From: Leishmania infantum JPCM5
Taxonomy: Eukaryota; Euglenozoa; Kinetoplastea; Trypanosomatida; Trypanosomatidae
Reading direction: 5' to 3'
Length of the DNA: 64,000 bases
NCBI RefSeq assembly: GCF_000002875.2
Contig: NC_009404.2
Coordinates: 533,501 to 597,500, forward strand
How positions within the stretch are numbered: the stretch's first letter is position 1; each line of letters starts with the position of its first letter. The position numbers and the translations under genes were made by a program. Shown here one piece after another: positions 22,301 through 32,817 of the stretch. The notes under the pieces are model-generated. The model was not told where the DNA came from, searched no databases, and saw only the letters and a program-made list of their open reading frames with translations.

Positions 22301-22487
22301 TCGCCAGTGGGTTGGCGGGTGGGTGTGGGAGAGCACCCGCCGGCTAGAAACACAAAAGGAAAAGGGCGGCAGCAGCAGCGCACGCTATCGTGTCTTAGCG
22401 CTTTCCCTGCCGCTGTCAGGATCATCATCCGTTTCCTCCTCATTGCCTATATTCGCTCACGCGTTGCTAACTTTGGGTAGGGTGCCA
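19332..22487. other. Intergenic region before Raptor
   Basis: Holds an A-rich tract at 19642-19676, many TG/CA tracts (19940-20340, 20760-20790), long pyrimidine runs, one ambiguous base (N) at 22246, and the Raptor splice acceptor. Long frames here are tract translations without domains. Confidence 0.55.
22071..22140 (+). promoter_or_regulatory. Predicted trans-splice acceptor for Raptor
   Basis: A strong pyrimidine tract ends CTTCCAG at 22140. The first in-frame ATG for Raptor is 22488, so the leader would be about 347 bases and would include the ambiguous base at 22246. Confidence 0.55.
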
Positions 22488-25400
22488 ATGCCGGCTGCTT
22501 CGCCACCGGCCTGGCCAGCGCGCCACCACGCCGATTCCCCGCTGAGGATGGTGCTCTCGGTGCCGGACATGGAATCGCTGGATGAGATCACAGACGGGGA
22601 TGTGCAGGAGCTTCTCTTGGCTATGGCCTCTCCGACCGGCAGTCATGGCCGAGTTATAAGACTGACGGACGCGAAGGCGCCGGCGGAAGATGACCCTGTC
22701 GCCTCGTACTCCGCTGAAGTAGCGTACACACACGAAGAGCAGCCGGCCCAGCAGCAACAACCGCAACGACGGCCCTTTGTAGCTCACGGTGTCTACACCG
22801 CTGGCCGCTCTCGCCGTGTGTCTCTTCCAGAGGACCCGATGTCGTCTCCCGTGACAACGGAGTTCCATAGCACTTTCCCGTGTAGTGGACGTCGCACGTC
22901 GGTCGCGCCACCCCTCCTACAAGACACACCACTGTCGCAGCCCAACATGTTTGCAGAGCCGAACAACACGACTTTGGTATCGCGAAGTTCGACGCCTACG
23001 TCGCCACTGTCCACTACCTTAGGCTCTCCAACTAAAACTCAAGACAGCCGCGTGGAGTACCGGAGCGAGGCATCACCGCTGTCGCCGTCGCCATCAGCAT
23101 CTCCGGCGTTGCCGTGCCTGGTGCCGATCTCAGACACCGAAGTACTCGAGGCGGAGCTCCACCGCTGGGACTCGCAGCTCGTACAGGAGTGCTGGCTGCA
23201 TCAAGAGCTCCATGGCGTACGCTGGGATGAGGAGCTGCTCCTGCAGCATGGCGCGGCGTACCGCCCTCGTGCTATCGCCTCTCGAACGACGGTCTCTATG
23301 ACGCACTCCAAGAGGTTGTGCATTGCACTGAACGTGGAGACGTCCATCGTGGAGAACGCGGAGGGGGCGCTAAGAGACGAGAGGGGCGAAGGCGGCGGCG
23401 GCGGCGAAGCGGCAGGGATGCCGTCAATGAGCTCTCCTGAGGCGGAGGCATGGTCTCCGCTCTTCATGTGGCGCTCGCCCGCCTTCATCCTCGGGGACAG
23501 CAGCGCCGTCCTGGCGCAGCTGTCGGAGCGGCTCAGCGAGCAATACAAAGGGCTGGCGCCGCGACCGTTGCCGACGACGTGCTGCGCCAACGCGCGCCCC
23601 TCTGATCTCATTCAGGCCCTCAGCGACGCCCGCAAAGACGCTGGCAACGCAAAGGTGATTTTTCACTACGTCGCTCGAGGTGTGCCGCCTCCGCGTGGGG
23701 GCAACTTGTATTTGATGAACATAGGGCCGAGCGCCACGGGGTACGCGGGACCGCCCTACAGCAAGTTGTCCCTGGACACCTTCCGCAGCCGTGTCGGGTT
23801 CCCGCTGGTCTTCGTGGCGGACTGCGCCGAGGCTGGCGAGATCCTGAACTACTACATACGAATGTGCGAGGAGCAGCATCAGCAGCGCTACTTCACCTCC
23901 TCGCGCGAGTACCAGCTCATGTCGAGTCGCCAGGTAAGCGCAGTGGAGATGGACGCGCCCGCCGACAGTCAAGCGAGCCGCATCAGCAGCAGCTACGATC
24001 GTGTAGGCAGCAACCTCGACACGGTCCCCGCCGACCCGCTCCACTGCGGCGGCCATTTCGGTGCTGGCGGGATGGACAGCGCTGCGCCGCCGCAGAGTAC
24101 CATCCTGCAAGACTTCTACTTCATTGGCGCTACCGGGAGTACCGACAGCGGCAATGGTGGCGCTAGTGGCAGTGGCAGCAGCGCCATGCGGTCGAGGGTG
24201 GGTGTCGGCCGCGGTGACGCGGGCATGATGGGTGTCGGCGCTGCCGCCGGTGGTGCAGCGGGGGGCGGCCGTGCCGTGAGCGACGGTGATGCCGGGGCCC
24301 TGCGGCACCACCCACGCCTCCCCTCCGACATCCTCACGAGCTGCCTCACCACCCCGCTGCGCATGGCCATTTTGTGGTTTGTCGCGGAGCGCCCTGAGCT
24401 GCAAGCGCTGCACCCGCTCATTCTCCACCTCTTCCCTGGCACCTTGACGGACAAGAAAACACCGCTTGGCCAGCTGCAGTGGTACCTACAGTGCATCACC
24501 GAGTGCATCGCGTGGTCTACCCTCTCCCTCCCACAGTACTCCCGGCTTTTCCGCGAGGACGTTTACGTCGCGCCGCTCTTTCGAGGCTATCTGTTGGCAG
24601 AGCGCATCATCGTCGGTGGACTGGGCGGCTGCCTCAGTGTCTACCCGCCCGTGCCAGCGACGCACTCGCACAGGCTGTGGAGCACGTGGGACAACATCGT
24701 GGAGCGTTCGTGCGTCTCTCTCCTCCGCGCAGTCCGGCCCGCCCCGCCACACTGTGCGAGTGTGCTGGAGTTCCGCAGTTGGCTGGATGTGCAGGTGACG
24801 TCGTGGAAGTACAGCCGTCCCGACCTCCTGGCCGTGGAGGTCAGCAACGCCGTGCCGGCCGCCGCCGCGTCGCCGGGGGCAGAGGCGCAGACGAGTTGCC
24901 TACCGTCGCTGCCGGACGACACCGCGGTGGTGATTCCACCGTTCCTAGCCGAAGAGCTGCTCGGGCTGCAGGCGATGCTGGACGGCATTACGCAGCAGTC
25001 ATTTGAGCTGCCACGGGCTTACTTGGCTGGCGTGTGGGGGCTGCGGCCGCGCTCGTCGACCTCCGCGGCGTGGGGCGGTACTAGCACAACTACCCCTGGT
25101 GCAGATGGTCGGGATGAAGCCGGAGAGGTCGGCCGTGAGAGACGCCGCCCGTATGTGTGTCCCACCTCGGGACGTGTGCAAGGCAGAAACGGCCGTGGTG
25201 CGGCCGCCAGAGTTCCTCTGAGCAGTGTCGCTGACCAGTACGCCAACTCTCTCCACTCTTCCTATCCGCGGGCGCCTCAGCAACCACAACAGGCCACCGC
25301 AATCCCGTCACCGTCTGACGGGCTCGCGCGGCTGACGGCGGCTTCCAGATCCTCTGTCGCTCTGCCTAACAGTTCTGAGAGCGCCGCTGCCGGCCTGGTC

Positions 25401-28400
25401 TGGGACCGCAACACGCAGAGCACGACGGTTGCCTTCCTACCTCACGCCTCGACTCGCTGTCAGGACCCCCGCAAGAAGCGCCCCACGGCACCTGAAGGTG
25501 CTGCTGCGGTGACTTCCGGCGCGCCAAAGCAGGTGGAATCGCGCGCCACTGTCACCTTCGGGCGATACCAGCGAGTGCCGAATGCTGATCTCAGCAGGCT
25601 TTCGAATGCCACCACCATCGCGGCGGTGCCAGTGGCGTCCGCTACGAGTGATGGAGTGGCGGTGCTGCCCACAGCTGCCCTCTCAAGGGCGGCCACGCAG
25701 GGCCCCCCTGCTCACGTTGAGGTGCGCAAAACAGAGTACATTACAAACCTCTTCACTAGCACCACCACCTCTGGCCCGGCCGCCTCTTTCCGCTACACCG
25801 CGGAGCTGTACCGCCCCGCAGACGCGATAGAGAGTACTGCAGCTCTGGGGAACCTGTACAGCTCCTCCTCTACGGCGGCGACAGCAGCAGCAGCGTCAGA
25901 GGCGCCCCCGCCACAGCAAACCTTCCCGTTCATGGAGCGGATGCCCTCGCTGCTGCAGGCGCTGCTGGTCGCTGCCCACCGTGAGAGGGCGACGGAGCTG
26001 GTCTGCCGACTTGTCGACTGTGGCCCGGCAGCGGTGCTGCAGTGTGCCGAGGCAAATGTCTACCGCTTTGTGCTGGACCGTTACTGGAGTCGACCCGACC
26101 TACGCTTCTTGATGCCGGCCACACTGTTCATCTACTGCAAGAGCTGCTACGCCGACCCCGAGCTAATCGGGTCCGCGAAGCAGCGGGACGTGGCGGTGAA
26201 GGCCTGCGCGGAGGTACTCCAGTGCCCGGTGGAGGTGCCACCGTCCACATCGTCAGCTGGCGGTGATGAGGCGCCAGGGGCATGGCAGAGCAACGTGCTG
26301 GGCCCTTATGCCACTCCGTACGGCCAGCGTATGATGGCCGCGTCGCTGCTGACGCTCATTGCCTTGCACAGCGATGACGGCCGCGAGGCGTGCCATCAGC
26401 ACGGGGTGTTTCAGCTCTGCTGCCAGCTGCTACAGCAAGCACAAGAGGAAGCGCCACTGTGGCTAGCGGCAACGGAGGCATCGACCGCTCCGGCTACGAC
26501 AGCGGGTGCGACGGCGGCACCGCCAATCCCTCGTGTATTATCTTTCTCGCAGAAGCTGCATGTTTTATCGTCGCCGCCGGCGCTGCGGCTTCAACGACCC
26601 GCAACGCCGCTCTGCGAGGCAGGCGACGAGCCACCGCACATGACACCACCGCCGGTGTTCATCGCCACCACCTACCACTTGACCTTGCTGACGCTTTTCG
26701 TGTCGCTCCTGTGCAGCTGGAAGCTGCCCGCCGCTACTCCTGCCGCGGAGGAAGAAGACCGCAACACGGAGAGGGAGGAGGAGGGTGTGACGTTTGGCAG
26801 CTCGGCCGCAGACGTCGGTGCCTCCTTCCCCGGAGCGGCACCGCCTGACCCGCCTTCCCTGAGCCCCCCGCTGGACGGCACTGTGCAGGACGTGCCGCAG
26901 ACATCTGCCGAGGTGCTCGAGGCGGGCTTGCACATTGCGGCGCCGGCGCTGCTCCACTTCATGTACTCTGACACGTCTATCCTGCGCGGGGCAGCGCAGC
27001 GGTGCTTCATGATGGTGCTCATCTCGCCTGCACCGAGTCAGGCCTCGCGGGCCCGCTACGCCGAGCTACAGCTGCATCGTCTGCACGGACTGCCCGTGCG
27101 CATGTCCGAGATGAACACGGACCTGAGGCTTGAGGCGACACGCATGGCCTACACCGCGTATCGCTGGTTGTTTGCGCAGCTGCGCGAGGACATTCCCGTA
27201 GAGGAGATTGGGCAGTACGTGGCCCAGTGGATGTATCGGTGGTTCAGGCTGGCCGCCAAGGGCAAGCCCCCGCCCCCACCGTCCATCTTTGGCGACAAAA
27301 GCTTTTGCAGAGGTGGTGGACAGCAGACTTCCCTCCGCGCGCACGGCAGCAACGCCACGTCACCGCAGCACCAGCAGCAGCAGGCCACCCACAGCGTCTG
27401 GGCACTGCCCACCGTGTCCGTGTCGTACCACGAACCGCACGTCGTCACACCGGGGCCCATCTATTCTCACCGCCGCAGCAACGTGCTGGTGCCCGCTGCC
27501 CGATCCGCCCGTGTCGGCATGGTGAGCGATTCTGCCACTGGGGGCGGTGCCGGCTCTGTGGTGCTTGGCGGCGGCCTTCGACATCACATCATGCCACAGG
27601 ATCATCGCCGACTGCAGGCTTACCTGCCCCCCCTTAGCAACCTCGTGCGCCTCTTTTTTGAGCACACCCAAGATACCTGCCCATACGTGCGCACATATGT
27701 GCGGCGCGTGGTGCTGGAGGAGTTCAGTTTTCTTCGTCAGTCGTGGTACGATGACTACACCGTGATGGACCCTCAGCGCCGCACCTCGCCGTCCCCCGTC
27801 GCGGAAGAGGACGACTACAGCGGGGCAGGCCGTCACCACTACCCCGGCCACCAACGTCGGCAACGCCACGCGTCTGGCTCTCGCCAGAGCTATCGCCACA
27901 TAGATCGTCACCATGGTGTCAGTGGAGAGGGCGGGCAAGGATGTGGCGGAGAAGAGCTAGAGGCGTCGTATGCAGTGTCCGGCGGCGGCCTCGCCACGTA
28001 CTTGCCGCTCAAACAGCTGCTCCACGTAAGGGAGACGGAGGCGCATGGCGGCGGCCCCGCTGCAACGTCTCTATTCGGAATGCGTACTATGGGCGCCTCC
28101 CCCATGCCGATGTCGAGCGACTTCGAGGCTGGCCACTGGAGCGTCGCAGCTGCCGCGGCGTCCGCTGGGGACGTGGAGGATGTTGCTGAGCCGCACCCTG
28201 CAGTGCTGCGCCGTTTTATTGTGCGACTGCTGCGCATCGCGTCTTCCAACAGTGCAGAGGGGGCAACTGCGTCCCCGATGTCGCCGCTGCGCCCGCACTC
28301 ACACTACCGTATTGAGGCTGCGGGCGCAGTCGGCGGAAAGGAGGGCGATGAGGTCGACGGCGGCGGTGGCGATACACGGCAGAAGAGAGGGCGCAGCGTC

Positions 28401-30761
28401 CGCGGGCTTCGTTGCAGCGGTGACACGGGGGTCGGCCAGGGTGGCTTCGCCGTGCGCGCCGGAGCTCGTGGCGGCACGCCGTCCACAGCCACTACTCGGC
28501 GTCGTGACGCCGGCGACAGAGGTGTCGGGCCGCAGGATGGGGACGACTACTTTGCGTCTGAGCTGCAAGTAGGTAGCGAGGGCGTCGTCGGTGGCAGCGG
28601 GATGGCCAGCATGCTCCTCGACGCGGAGGCCTTCGCGCTGCATCCGCTGTGGACTCTGGACAGCACTGCCATGATGACTTTCGCCTACGGCGCCCTCAGC
28701 TTCCTAGAGCGTTTCATGCTGGAGGAGACGGACGACAGCGACCCACGCCACCCCATGAACCTCGAAAAAGAGAACGCCTTGTACGAGTACAGTCAACGCG
28801 TAGAGTGCAACATCCGCGCATCTGCGCAGGAGGCAGCAGCGGGCGTGGTGGGCGGAGGCAGATGCGGCGGGACACCGCTGCTGGCGGTGCGTGATAGGGA
28901 GCAGCTGAGCAGAACGGCCGGCAGCACAGCACCCTTGCCGACGGCCACGCGTGCGTATGCCCCATTCCAGTGCATTGGTGTAGGCGACATCGGTCGGGCT
29001 GGTGTGCCTGGATACGGACGCCGCCGCGCGTCAGCGTCCTCTAGCTCCTCTCCAGAGTCCAGTGCGACACGGCGTGGGGGTGGTGTCGGCGCGGCCGCCT
29101 TGTCCCTCTCGCGTGTGGCTGGTAACGTGGATGTCATCCTCTTCCACCCCTCGGAGCCGATGTTGGTGACATCGACAACAGGCGGCTTGTTGAGCGTGTG
29201 GTCGTACGAGCCCGTCGGCAAGGCAGCTGCGGACGAGGTGGAGGCGGCGCAGGACGCAGCCAACAATGACAGGGGTGAGGTCGGTTATGAGCGCTCTGCG
29301 ACAGCTCGAGGCGCACGCAGAGGGCCTATTTCGTCTCTTCGAGCCTTGGAGGCTCGCGCGCAGTATTTCCTGCGCGATGTTGTTGGCCGCGCCAACTCCG
29401 CCACGGCGCGTGTTGCGCAGCCTCGATACATGTACGATCGATACAACCCACATGGCCAGGCCCCAGCTCGGCGCGCGGGCGGCGCCATTGCCGCTGCTAA
29501 GGTGGAGCTGGAGGCGCGTCGGCTCTCGCGCACTGCGTACGGCACAGGCAAGGATGTCAACGCCGCAGCTTACCGCCGTGACGAGGCAAGTGGCCTCGGT
29601 GGTGGCGGCAGTCGGCCCGGTATGTGGATGGAGCGCGCCGAGGCTGCCAATGCCGCTGCCGCGCTACCGTCCTCGTACCGGCATGGCCACCTGCACTACT
29701 ACCACGGGGTGGGCGACCTGCACCTTGTCGACGCGGCCTACCGCCCTCTGCTGTGTGCGGTGCGGCGCACCGGTGCTGTGGAGGTGTTCTCTGACTTCGC
29801 TGGCCGCCGGGAAGTGCGCCGCGTGACTACCTTTGAAACGATGCCGCTGGATCAAAGAGAGGAGCAGCACCACTGCGTGTCGAGCTACCAACCCCCTACC
29901 GGCCTGCTGTACGTGAGTACTCAGGACGGTGGTGTCAGTGCCTGGGACTTGGGAAGCGAGCAGCGGCTTGCCCTGTCTGGCCGATTGGCTTCCGCTGCGG
30001 AGGATAACGCAGCCGTGTCGGCCCTCATGGCCCACCCATGCACGCCGTACGAGTACGTTGTGGGCAGCTACGGCATGCCCGTATGCGTCTTCGATTTGCG
30101 CGACGGCGTCACCGGAGCGGCTCGACGCGGAGTGTCTCTGCCGTCTCTCCGTTGCTGCATCATGAGCGGCCTCGTCTCGCCCTTTTGCTTGCGGGTGAGC
30201 TACTCGCGGCGCTACCCGAATGCGGTGGTGGCCGGGTACGCTGCCGGCACAGTGGCCGTCTGGGATCGGCGCTATACGAAGGAGCCGTGCATTCTGTTTG
30301 GCGCGGCGCACGACAGCCTGTATGCCACAGACCTCACATCGAGTGAGGCCCACGGCGCCTCCGCTGTCGCCCCTCGCATGATTCGTCAGCTCGACACGCA
30401 TCCGAGCAGCAAGCGGTTTCTGACGCTCATGACAACTCCGTCATCGCTGCAGCTGCTGCAGCCGTGGAGAGGCGACGGACGGGCGAGCCTGGCTGGCGCA
30501 GACCGTGCTGGCGGCAGCCTCTTGCCTCATGAGGGACCGCTAAATCGACCGACAACCTCTCTTCTGCATCAGTTCTCACTAGACAGCGGCAGCAGCGAGG
30601 ACACCAACGGCGGCAGTGGCGGTGGTAGCAGCGGTCCCGGGGCCGCGTGCTTTCACGACTTCAGCCCTGTCCTCGGCGTCGGCGTCGGCAGCACTGTGCA
30701 GCTATACGGCACGCCGCATCTCCCCTCAGCCGCAGCGTACCTGGAACGAGGCCTGGCCTGA
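22488..30761 (+). CDS. Raptor, TORC1 scaffold subunit (very long form)
   Basis: 2,757 aa from the first in-frame ATG; the upstream open frame has no ATG. Raptor architecture is complete. The N-terminal caspase-like RNC domain runs to about residue 480, with KVIFHYVARGVPPP near 389 and FVFVADCAEAG-type sequence just after (FPLVFVADCAEAG). The Raptor block LTSCLTTPLRMAI starts near 613, followed by TPLGQLQWYL, IAWSTL and SLFR-like APLFRGYLLAER. HEAT repeats cover about 1145-1700, and C-terminal WD40 repeats about 2210-2757 (FHPSEPMLVTSTTGG). Known role: Raptor presents substrates to TOR kinase in TORC1, controlling growth. Length is about twice that of animal Raptor because of low-complexity inserts. 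The family's NGHGVP motif reads VARGVP here. Neighbours are functionally unrelated. Homology is clear; TORC1 membership is inferred. Confidence 0.93.
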   Translation: MPAASPPAWPARHHADSPLRMVLSVPDMESLDEITDGDVQELLLAMASPTGSHGRVIRLTDAKAPAEDDPVASYSAEVAYTHEEQPAQQQQPQRRPFVAHGVYTAGRSRRVSLPEDPMSSPVTTEFHSTFPCSGRRTSVAPPLLQDTPLSQPNMFAEPNNTTLVSRSSTPTSPLSTTLGSPTKTQDSRVEYRSEASPLSPSPSASPALPCLVPISDTEVLEAELHRWDSQLVQECWLHQELHGVRWDEELLLQHGAAYRPRAIASRTTVSMTHSKRLCIALNVETSIVENAEGALRDERGEGGGGGEAAGMPSMSSPEAEAWSPLFMWRSPAFILGDSSAVLAQLSERLSEQYKGLAPRPLPTTCCANARPSDLIQALSDARKDAGNAKVIFHYVARGVPPPRGGNLYLMNIGPSATGYAGPPYSKLSLDTFRSRVGFPLVFVADCAEAGEILNYYIRMCEEQHQQRYFTSSREYQLMSSRQVSAVEMDAPADSQASRISSSYDRVGSNLDTVPADPLHCGGHFGAGGMDSAAPPQSTILQDFYFIGATGSTDSGNGGASGSGSSAMRSRVGVGRGDAGMMGVGAAAGGAAGGGRAVSDGDAGALRHHPRLPSDILTSCLTTPLRMAILWFVAERPELQALHPLILHLFPGTLTDKKTPLGQLQWYLQCITECIAWSTLSLPQYSRLFREDVYVAPLFRGYLLAERIIVGGLGGCLSVYPPVPATHSHRLWSTWDNIVERSCVSLLRAVRPAPPHCASVLEFRSWLDVQVTSWKYSRPDLLAVEVSNAVPAAAASPGAEAQTSCLPSLPDDTAVVIPPFLAEELLGLQAMLDGITQQSFELPRAYLAGVWGLRPRSSTSAAWGGTSTTTPGADGRDEAGEVGRERRRPYVCPTSGRVQGRNGRGAAARVPLSSVADQYANSLHSSYPRAPQQPQQATAIPSPSDGLARLTAASRSSVALPNSSESAAAGLVWDRNTQSTTVAFLPHASTRCQDPRKKRPTAPEGAAAVTSGAPKQVESRATVTFGRYQRVPNADLSRLSNATTIAAVPVASATSDGVAVLPTAALSRAATQGPPAHVEVRKTEYITNLFTSTTTSGPAASFRYTAELYRPADAIESTAALGNLYSSSSTAATAAAASEAPPPQQTFPFMERMPSLLQALLVAAHRERATELVCRLVDCGPAAVLQCAEANVYRFVLDRYWSRPDLRFLMPATLFIYCKSCYADPELIGSAKQRDVAVKACAEVLQCPVEVPPSTSSAGGDEAPGAWQSNVLGPYATPYGQRMMAASLLTLIALHSDDGREACHQHGVFQLCCQLLQQAQEEAPLWLAATEASTAPATTAGATAAPPIPRVLSFSQKLHVLSSPPALRLQRPATPLCEAGDEPPHMTPPPVFIATTYHLTLLTLFVSLLCSWKLPAATPAAEEEDRNTEREEEGVTFGSSAADVGASFPGAAPPDPPSLSPPLDGTVQDVPQTSAEVLEAGLHIAAPALLHFMYSDTSILRGAAQRCFMMVLISPAPSQASRARYAELQLHRLHGLPVRMSEMNTDLRLEATRMAYTAYRWLFAQLREDIPVEEIGQYVAQWMYRWFRLAAKGKPPPPPSIFGDKSFCRGGGQQTSLRAHGSNATSPQHQQQQATHSVWALPTVSVSYHEPHVVTPGPIYSHRRSNVLVPAARSARVGMVSDSATGGGAGSVVLGGGLRHHIMPQDHRRLQAYLPPLSNLVRLFFEHTQDTCPYVRTYVRRVVLEEFSFLRQSWYDDYTVMDPQRRTSPSPVAEEDDYSGAGRHHYPGHQRRQRHASGSRQSYRHIDRHHGVSGEGGQGCGGEELEASYAVSGGGLATYLPLKQLLHVRETEAHGGGPAATSLFGMRTMGASPMPMSSDFEAGHWSVAAAAASAGDVEDVAEPHPAVLRRFIVRLLRIASSNSAEGATASPMSPLRPHSHYRIEAAGAVGGKEGDEVDGGGGDTRQKRGRSVRGLRCSGDTGVGQGGFAVRAGARGGTPSTATTRRRDAGDRGVGPQDGDDYFASELQVGSEGVVGGSGMASMLLDAEAFALHPLWTLDSTAMMTFAYGALSFLERFMLEETDDSDPRHPMNLEKENALYEYSQRVECNIRASAQEAAAGVVGGGRCGGTPLLAVRDREQLSRTAGSTAPLPTATRAYAPFQCIGVGDIGRAGVPGYGRRRASASSSSSPESSATRRGGGVGAAALSLSRVAGNVDVILFHPSEPMLVTSTTGGLLSVWSYEPVGKAAADEVEAAQDAANNDRGEVGYERSATARGARRGPISSLRALEARAQYFLRDVVGRANSATARVAQPRYMYDRYNPHGQAPARRAGGAIAAAKVELEARRLSRTAYGTGKDVNAAAYRRDEASGLGGGGSRPGMWMERAEAANAAAALPSSYRHGHLHYYHGVGDLHLVDAAYRPLLCAVRRTGAVEVFSDFAGRREVRRVTTFETMPLDQREEQHHCVSSYQPPTGLLYVSTQDGGVSAWDLGSEQRLALSGRLASAAEDNAAVSALMAHPCTPYEYVVGSYGMPVCVFDLRDGVTGAARRGVSLPSLRCCIMSGLVSPFCLRVSYSRRYPNAVVAGYAAGTVAVWDRRYTKEPCILFGAAHDSLYATDLTSSEAHGASAVAPRMIRQLDTHPSSKRFLTLMTTPSSLQLLQPWRGDGRASLAGADRAGGSLLPHEGPLNRPTTSLLHQFSLDSGSSEDTNGGSGGGSSGPGAACFHDFSPVLGVGVGSTVQLYGTPHLPSAAAYLERGLA

Positions 30762-31366
30762 GGAGGAGCGGAGAGAGAAGCGTTGAGCTGGGGGAAGAGC
30801 GGAAGGATTTCCTGCTGAGGTGCGGCACCAGCGCACTGCTCATTTTTTGTGATGTTCCGCGAGAGTCGGCTGAGATGTTGACCCCGACCTTTCTATTCGC
30901 TTTTCTGGCTTTATGCGCCGCCTGCTACACCGTCTCTCCCCCCATCCGTGTGTTTGTCGCTCTCGTGTGCGCACGCATGGGGAGGGGCGGCGTGGCAGCC
31001 GGAAAGGAAGGAGACACCGCAGAAGCGCGACAAGACAAGAGAAGGGGTAGAGAAGCGGATGAGGGGTGGGGACCGCAGGCGGCGCATATGCGAAGCCGCG
31101 CGCATGAGTTCCGTGGAGTTCTTTGCGGCGAGTTGAACCGCGCGGCGGCGCATGCAGTGTGCATTTGTCGAACGGCGCCCCCTCCGCTCGCTGTCGTGCA
31201 TCTGCACGCCATTTCATCGACAGTGATGCGCACACATTTGAACCCGCTGCTGCCGCTCTCTCCCTTGATGCCTTTCCTTTCCTTCTCTAGTCCTGGCCAC
31301 TCCCTCTTCTATTGTCGTGGCCCGGTGTGTATGGAACGCACCACGTACGCAGCCCCCTCCGCAACG

Positions 31367-31368
<2 letters not shown>

Positions 31369-31398
<30 letters not shown>
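31369..31398 (+). repeat. CA dinucleotide repeat
   Basis: About 14-15 uninterrupted CA units in the region between Raptor and the next DUF1935 gene. Confidence 0.95.
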
Positions 31399-31401
<3 letters not shown>

Positions 31402-31880
31402 GGACGCGCGCACATCCACGGCGGCGGTTTTTTCTGCGCCGTTTTCTTTGTGCCTCCTCTTTTCTCACGCTTGCCCCGCATTGTCTAGCACGTTGGGACC
31501 TTCTCTCCCGCCGTCCATCCCTTCAAGGGAAGCTCACTCACATACCCCCCTCCCCTCTCCCTCCCCACACCCACCCGTGTTCGCACATAAGCGGCTTCTT
31601 TGTACAACTACTGCTGCTGCTGCTACAACTCTTCTCCTTGCAGCACCGAGAAGCGTGTTTGCCGCGTTTTTGCGGGACTCTTGTTCTTGTGGCACTCTCC
31701 CCTCCCTCTCTTTTCCTTTCCCTCCTCCCCCTCTTCCTCACACTCTGCGCTGTTTTTCTCTTCCCCTCCTCCTCCTCCCTTACGAGAGCCGTGGCTCCCT
31801 TGCTGTGTTTGTTAGTCGCCGTTGTCGTGGCTGTGGCGTTGGTACTTTGACGGTCCCGGCCTTCCCGCCCCAACAACCCG

Positions 31881-31927
31881 CCCTCTCTCTCTCTCTTCAC
31901 CCCTCCCGCTTCTGCGCACGCTGCAAG
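31881..31927 (+). promoter_or_regulatory. Predicted trans-splice acceptor for the 32020 gene
   Basis: A CCCTCTCTCT-type tract is followed by the first AG at 31926-31927, giving a 92-base leader to ATG 32020. Confidence 0.5.
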
Positions 31928-32019
31928 CACACACGCACATCCACCCAGTCGAGACGCCATTCACACCATCACTCCTTCTTGCCCATCGGTTGCTGCAAGA
32001 CACTGACCAAAAACCAAAG

Positions 32020-32817
32020 ATGGGGTGCGGAGGAAGCAAGAGCATCCGCGAGAAGAAGGCCCAGGAGAACACGCCCGATGCGGCACTCTTTCATATAGGT
32101 GATGCGCCAATGCTCATCGAGAGCCATCCGGTCTCGATGCCGGGGTCACCTGCGGCCGCTTCCACCCTCTCCGCGCCTGCGCCATTACATCCTGAGTACG
32201 CAGGCGACTATGAGGCGCAGAATGCAATCTCCCCCAAATCGGGCAAGGCTTCCGCTGCTGGACCGGCGGAGCGCAACACGGGCTCGGAGGCAGAGTCTGC
32301 TGCTGCTACTCCAACTGCTGATAATGTGTCGGCTGTCAGCACCCCCCAAAAGGATGACAAGCAGCACGCGGGGAAGCCGATCACTCTTGACGAGCAGCAA
32401 CACCAGCTTACTTCTAGGGTTCACGAGGAGAGCCAGGCCCGTTTCATGGTGGACGAAAGCTCCCCGTATGTTGGTCCGGGCCCCGCCGTGGAGTTCCCCA
32501 TCGATCACGTCTACCGCTGCTTTGATGTGGAGAACGGCCTCCTGTTCCGCTTGGTGAACGACAAGCGCCACATATGGGCCTTCTACAACGACACATCCGA
32601 GTACACGATGCGGATCTCCGTCAATTTCGGACCCGAGAGCTCTATAAAGGCTCTCGGCAGCACGCGCCAGGTTTCCCTCGATGAGACAGGCCAGTGCCAG
32701 CTGGTGCTGGATGTGGCGCCAGGGGAGACCCAGAGCTTCATGCGCGGCGAGTACAACGGCTTTTACACGTGCTACGACGCCAGTCCGATTAACGTCGCCA
32801 CCGACTTTGACGCATAG
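32020..32817 (+). CDS. Acylated DUF1935 protein with long N-terminal extension (MGCGGS start)
   Basis: 265 aa. MGCGGSKS predicts N-myristoylation at Gly2 and palmitoylation at Cys3. Residues 10-155 are a low-complexity Ala/Ser/Pro/Glu-rich extension not found in the small SMPs. DUF1935 covers about 160-262 (CFDVENGLLFRLVND, WAFYNDTSEYTMRISV, VAPGETQSFMRGEYNGF). The frame ends at TAG 32815, just at the domain end, and lacks the usual LPLSEEY segment. Immediately downstream, coding-like sequence continues in shifted frames to 33174. The present stop may therefore truncate a longer ancestral or allelic protein (see the next feature). The start is the first ATG after the predicted acceptor. Confidence 0.9.
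   Translation: MGCGGSKSIREKKAQENTPDAALFHIGDAPMLIESHPVSMPGSPAAASTLSAPAPLHPEYAGDYEAQNAISPKSGKASAAGPAERNTGSEAESAAATPTADNVSAVSTPQKDDKQHAGKPITLDEQQHQLTSRVHEESQARFMVDESSPYVGPGPAVEFPIDHVYRCFDVENGLLFRLVNDKRHIWAFYNDTSEYTMRISVNFGPESSIKALGSTRQVSLDETGQCQLVLDVAPGETQSFMRGEYNGFYTCYDASPINVATDFDA

Larger units (their letters stand above)
30762..32019. other. Intergenic region with CA repeat and splice acceptor
   Basis: 3' flank of Raptor and 5' leader of the 32020 gene. It contains a CA repeat at 31369-31398 and long pyrimidine tracts. No gene seen. Confidence 0.6.

Noticed and set aside
23424..24428. Reverse-strand open frame of 334 codons inside Raptor
   Set aside because: Shadow of the GC-biased Raptor coding sequence. 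The + strand product is clearly homologous and the transcription unit is one-directional.
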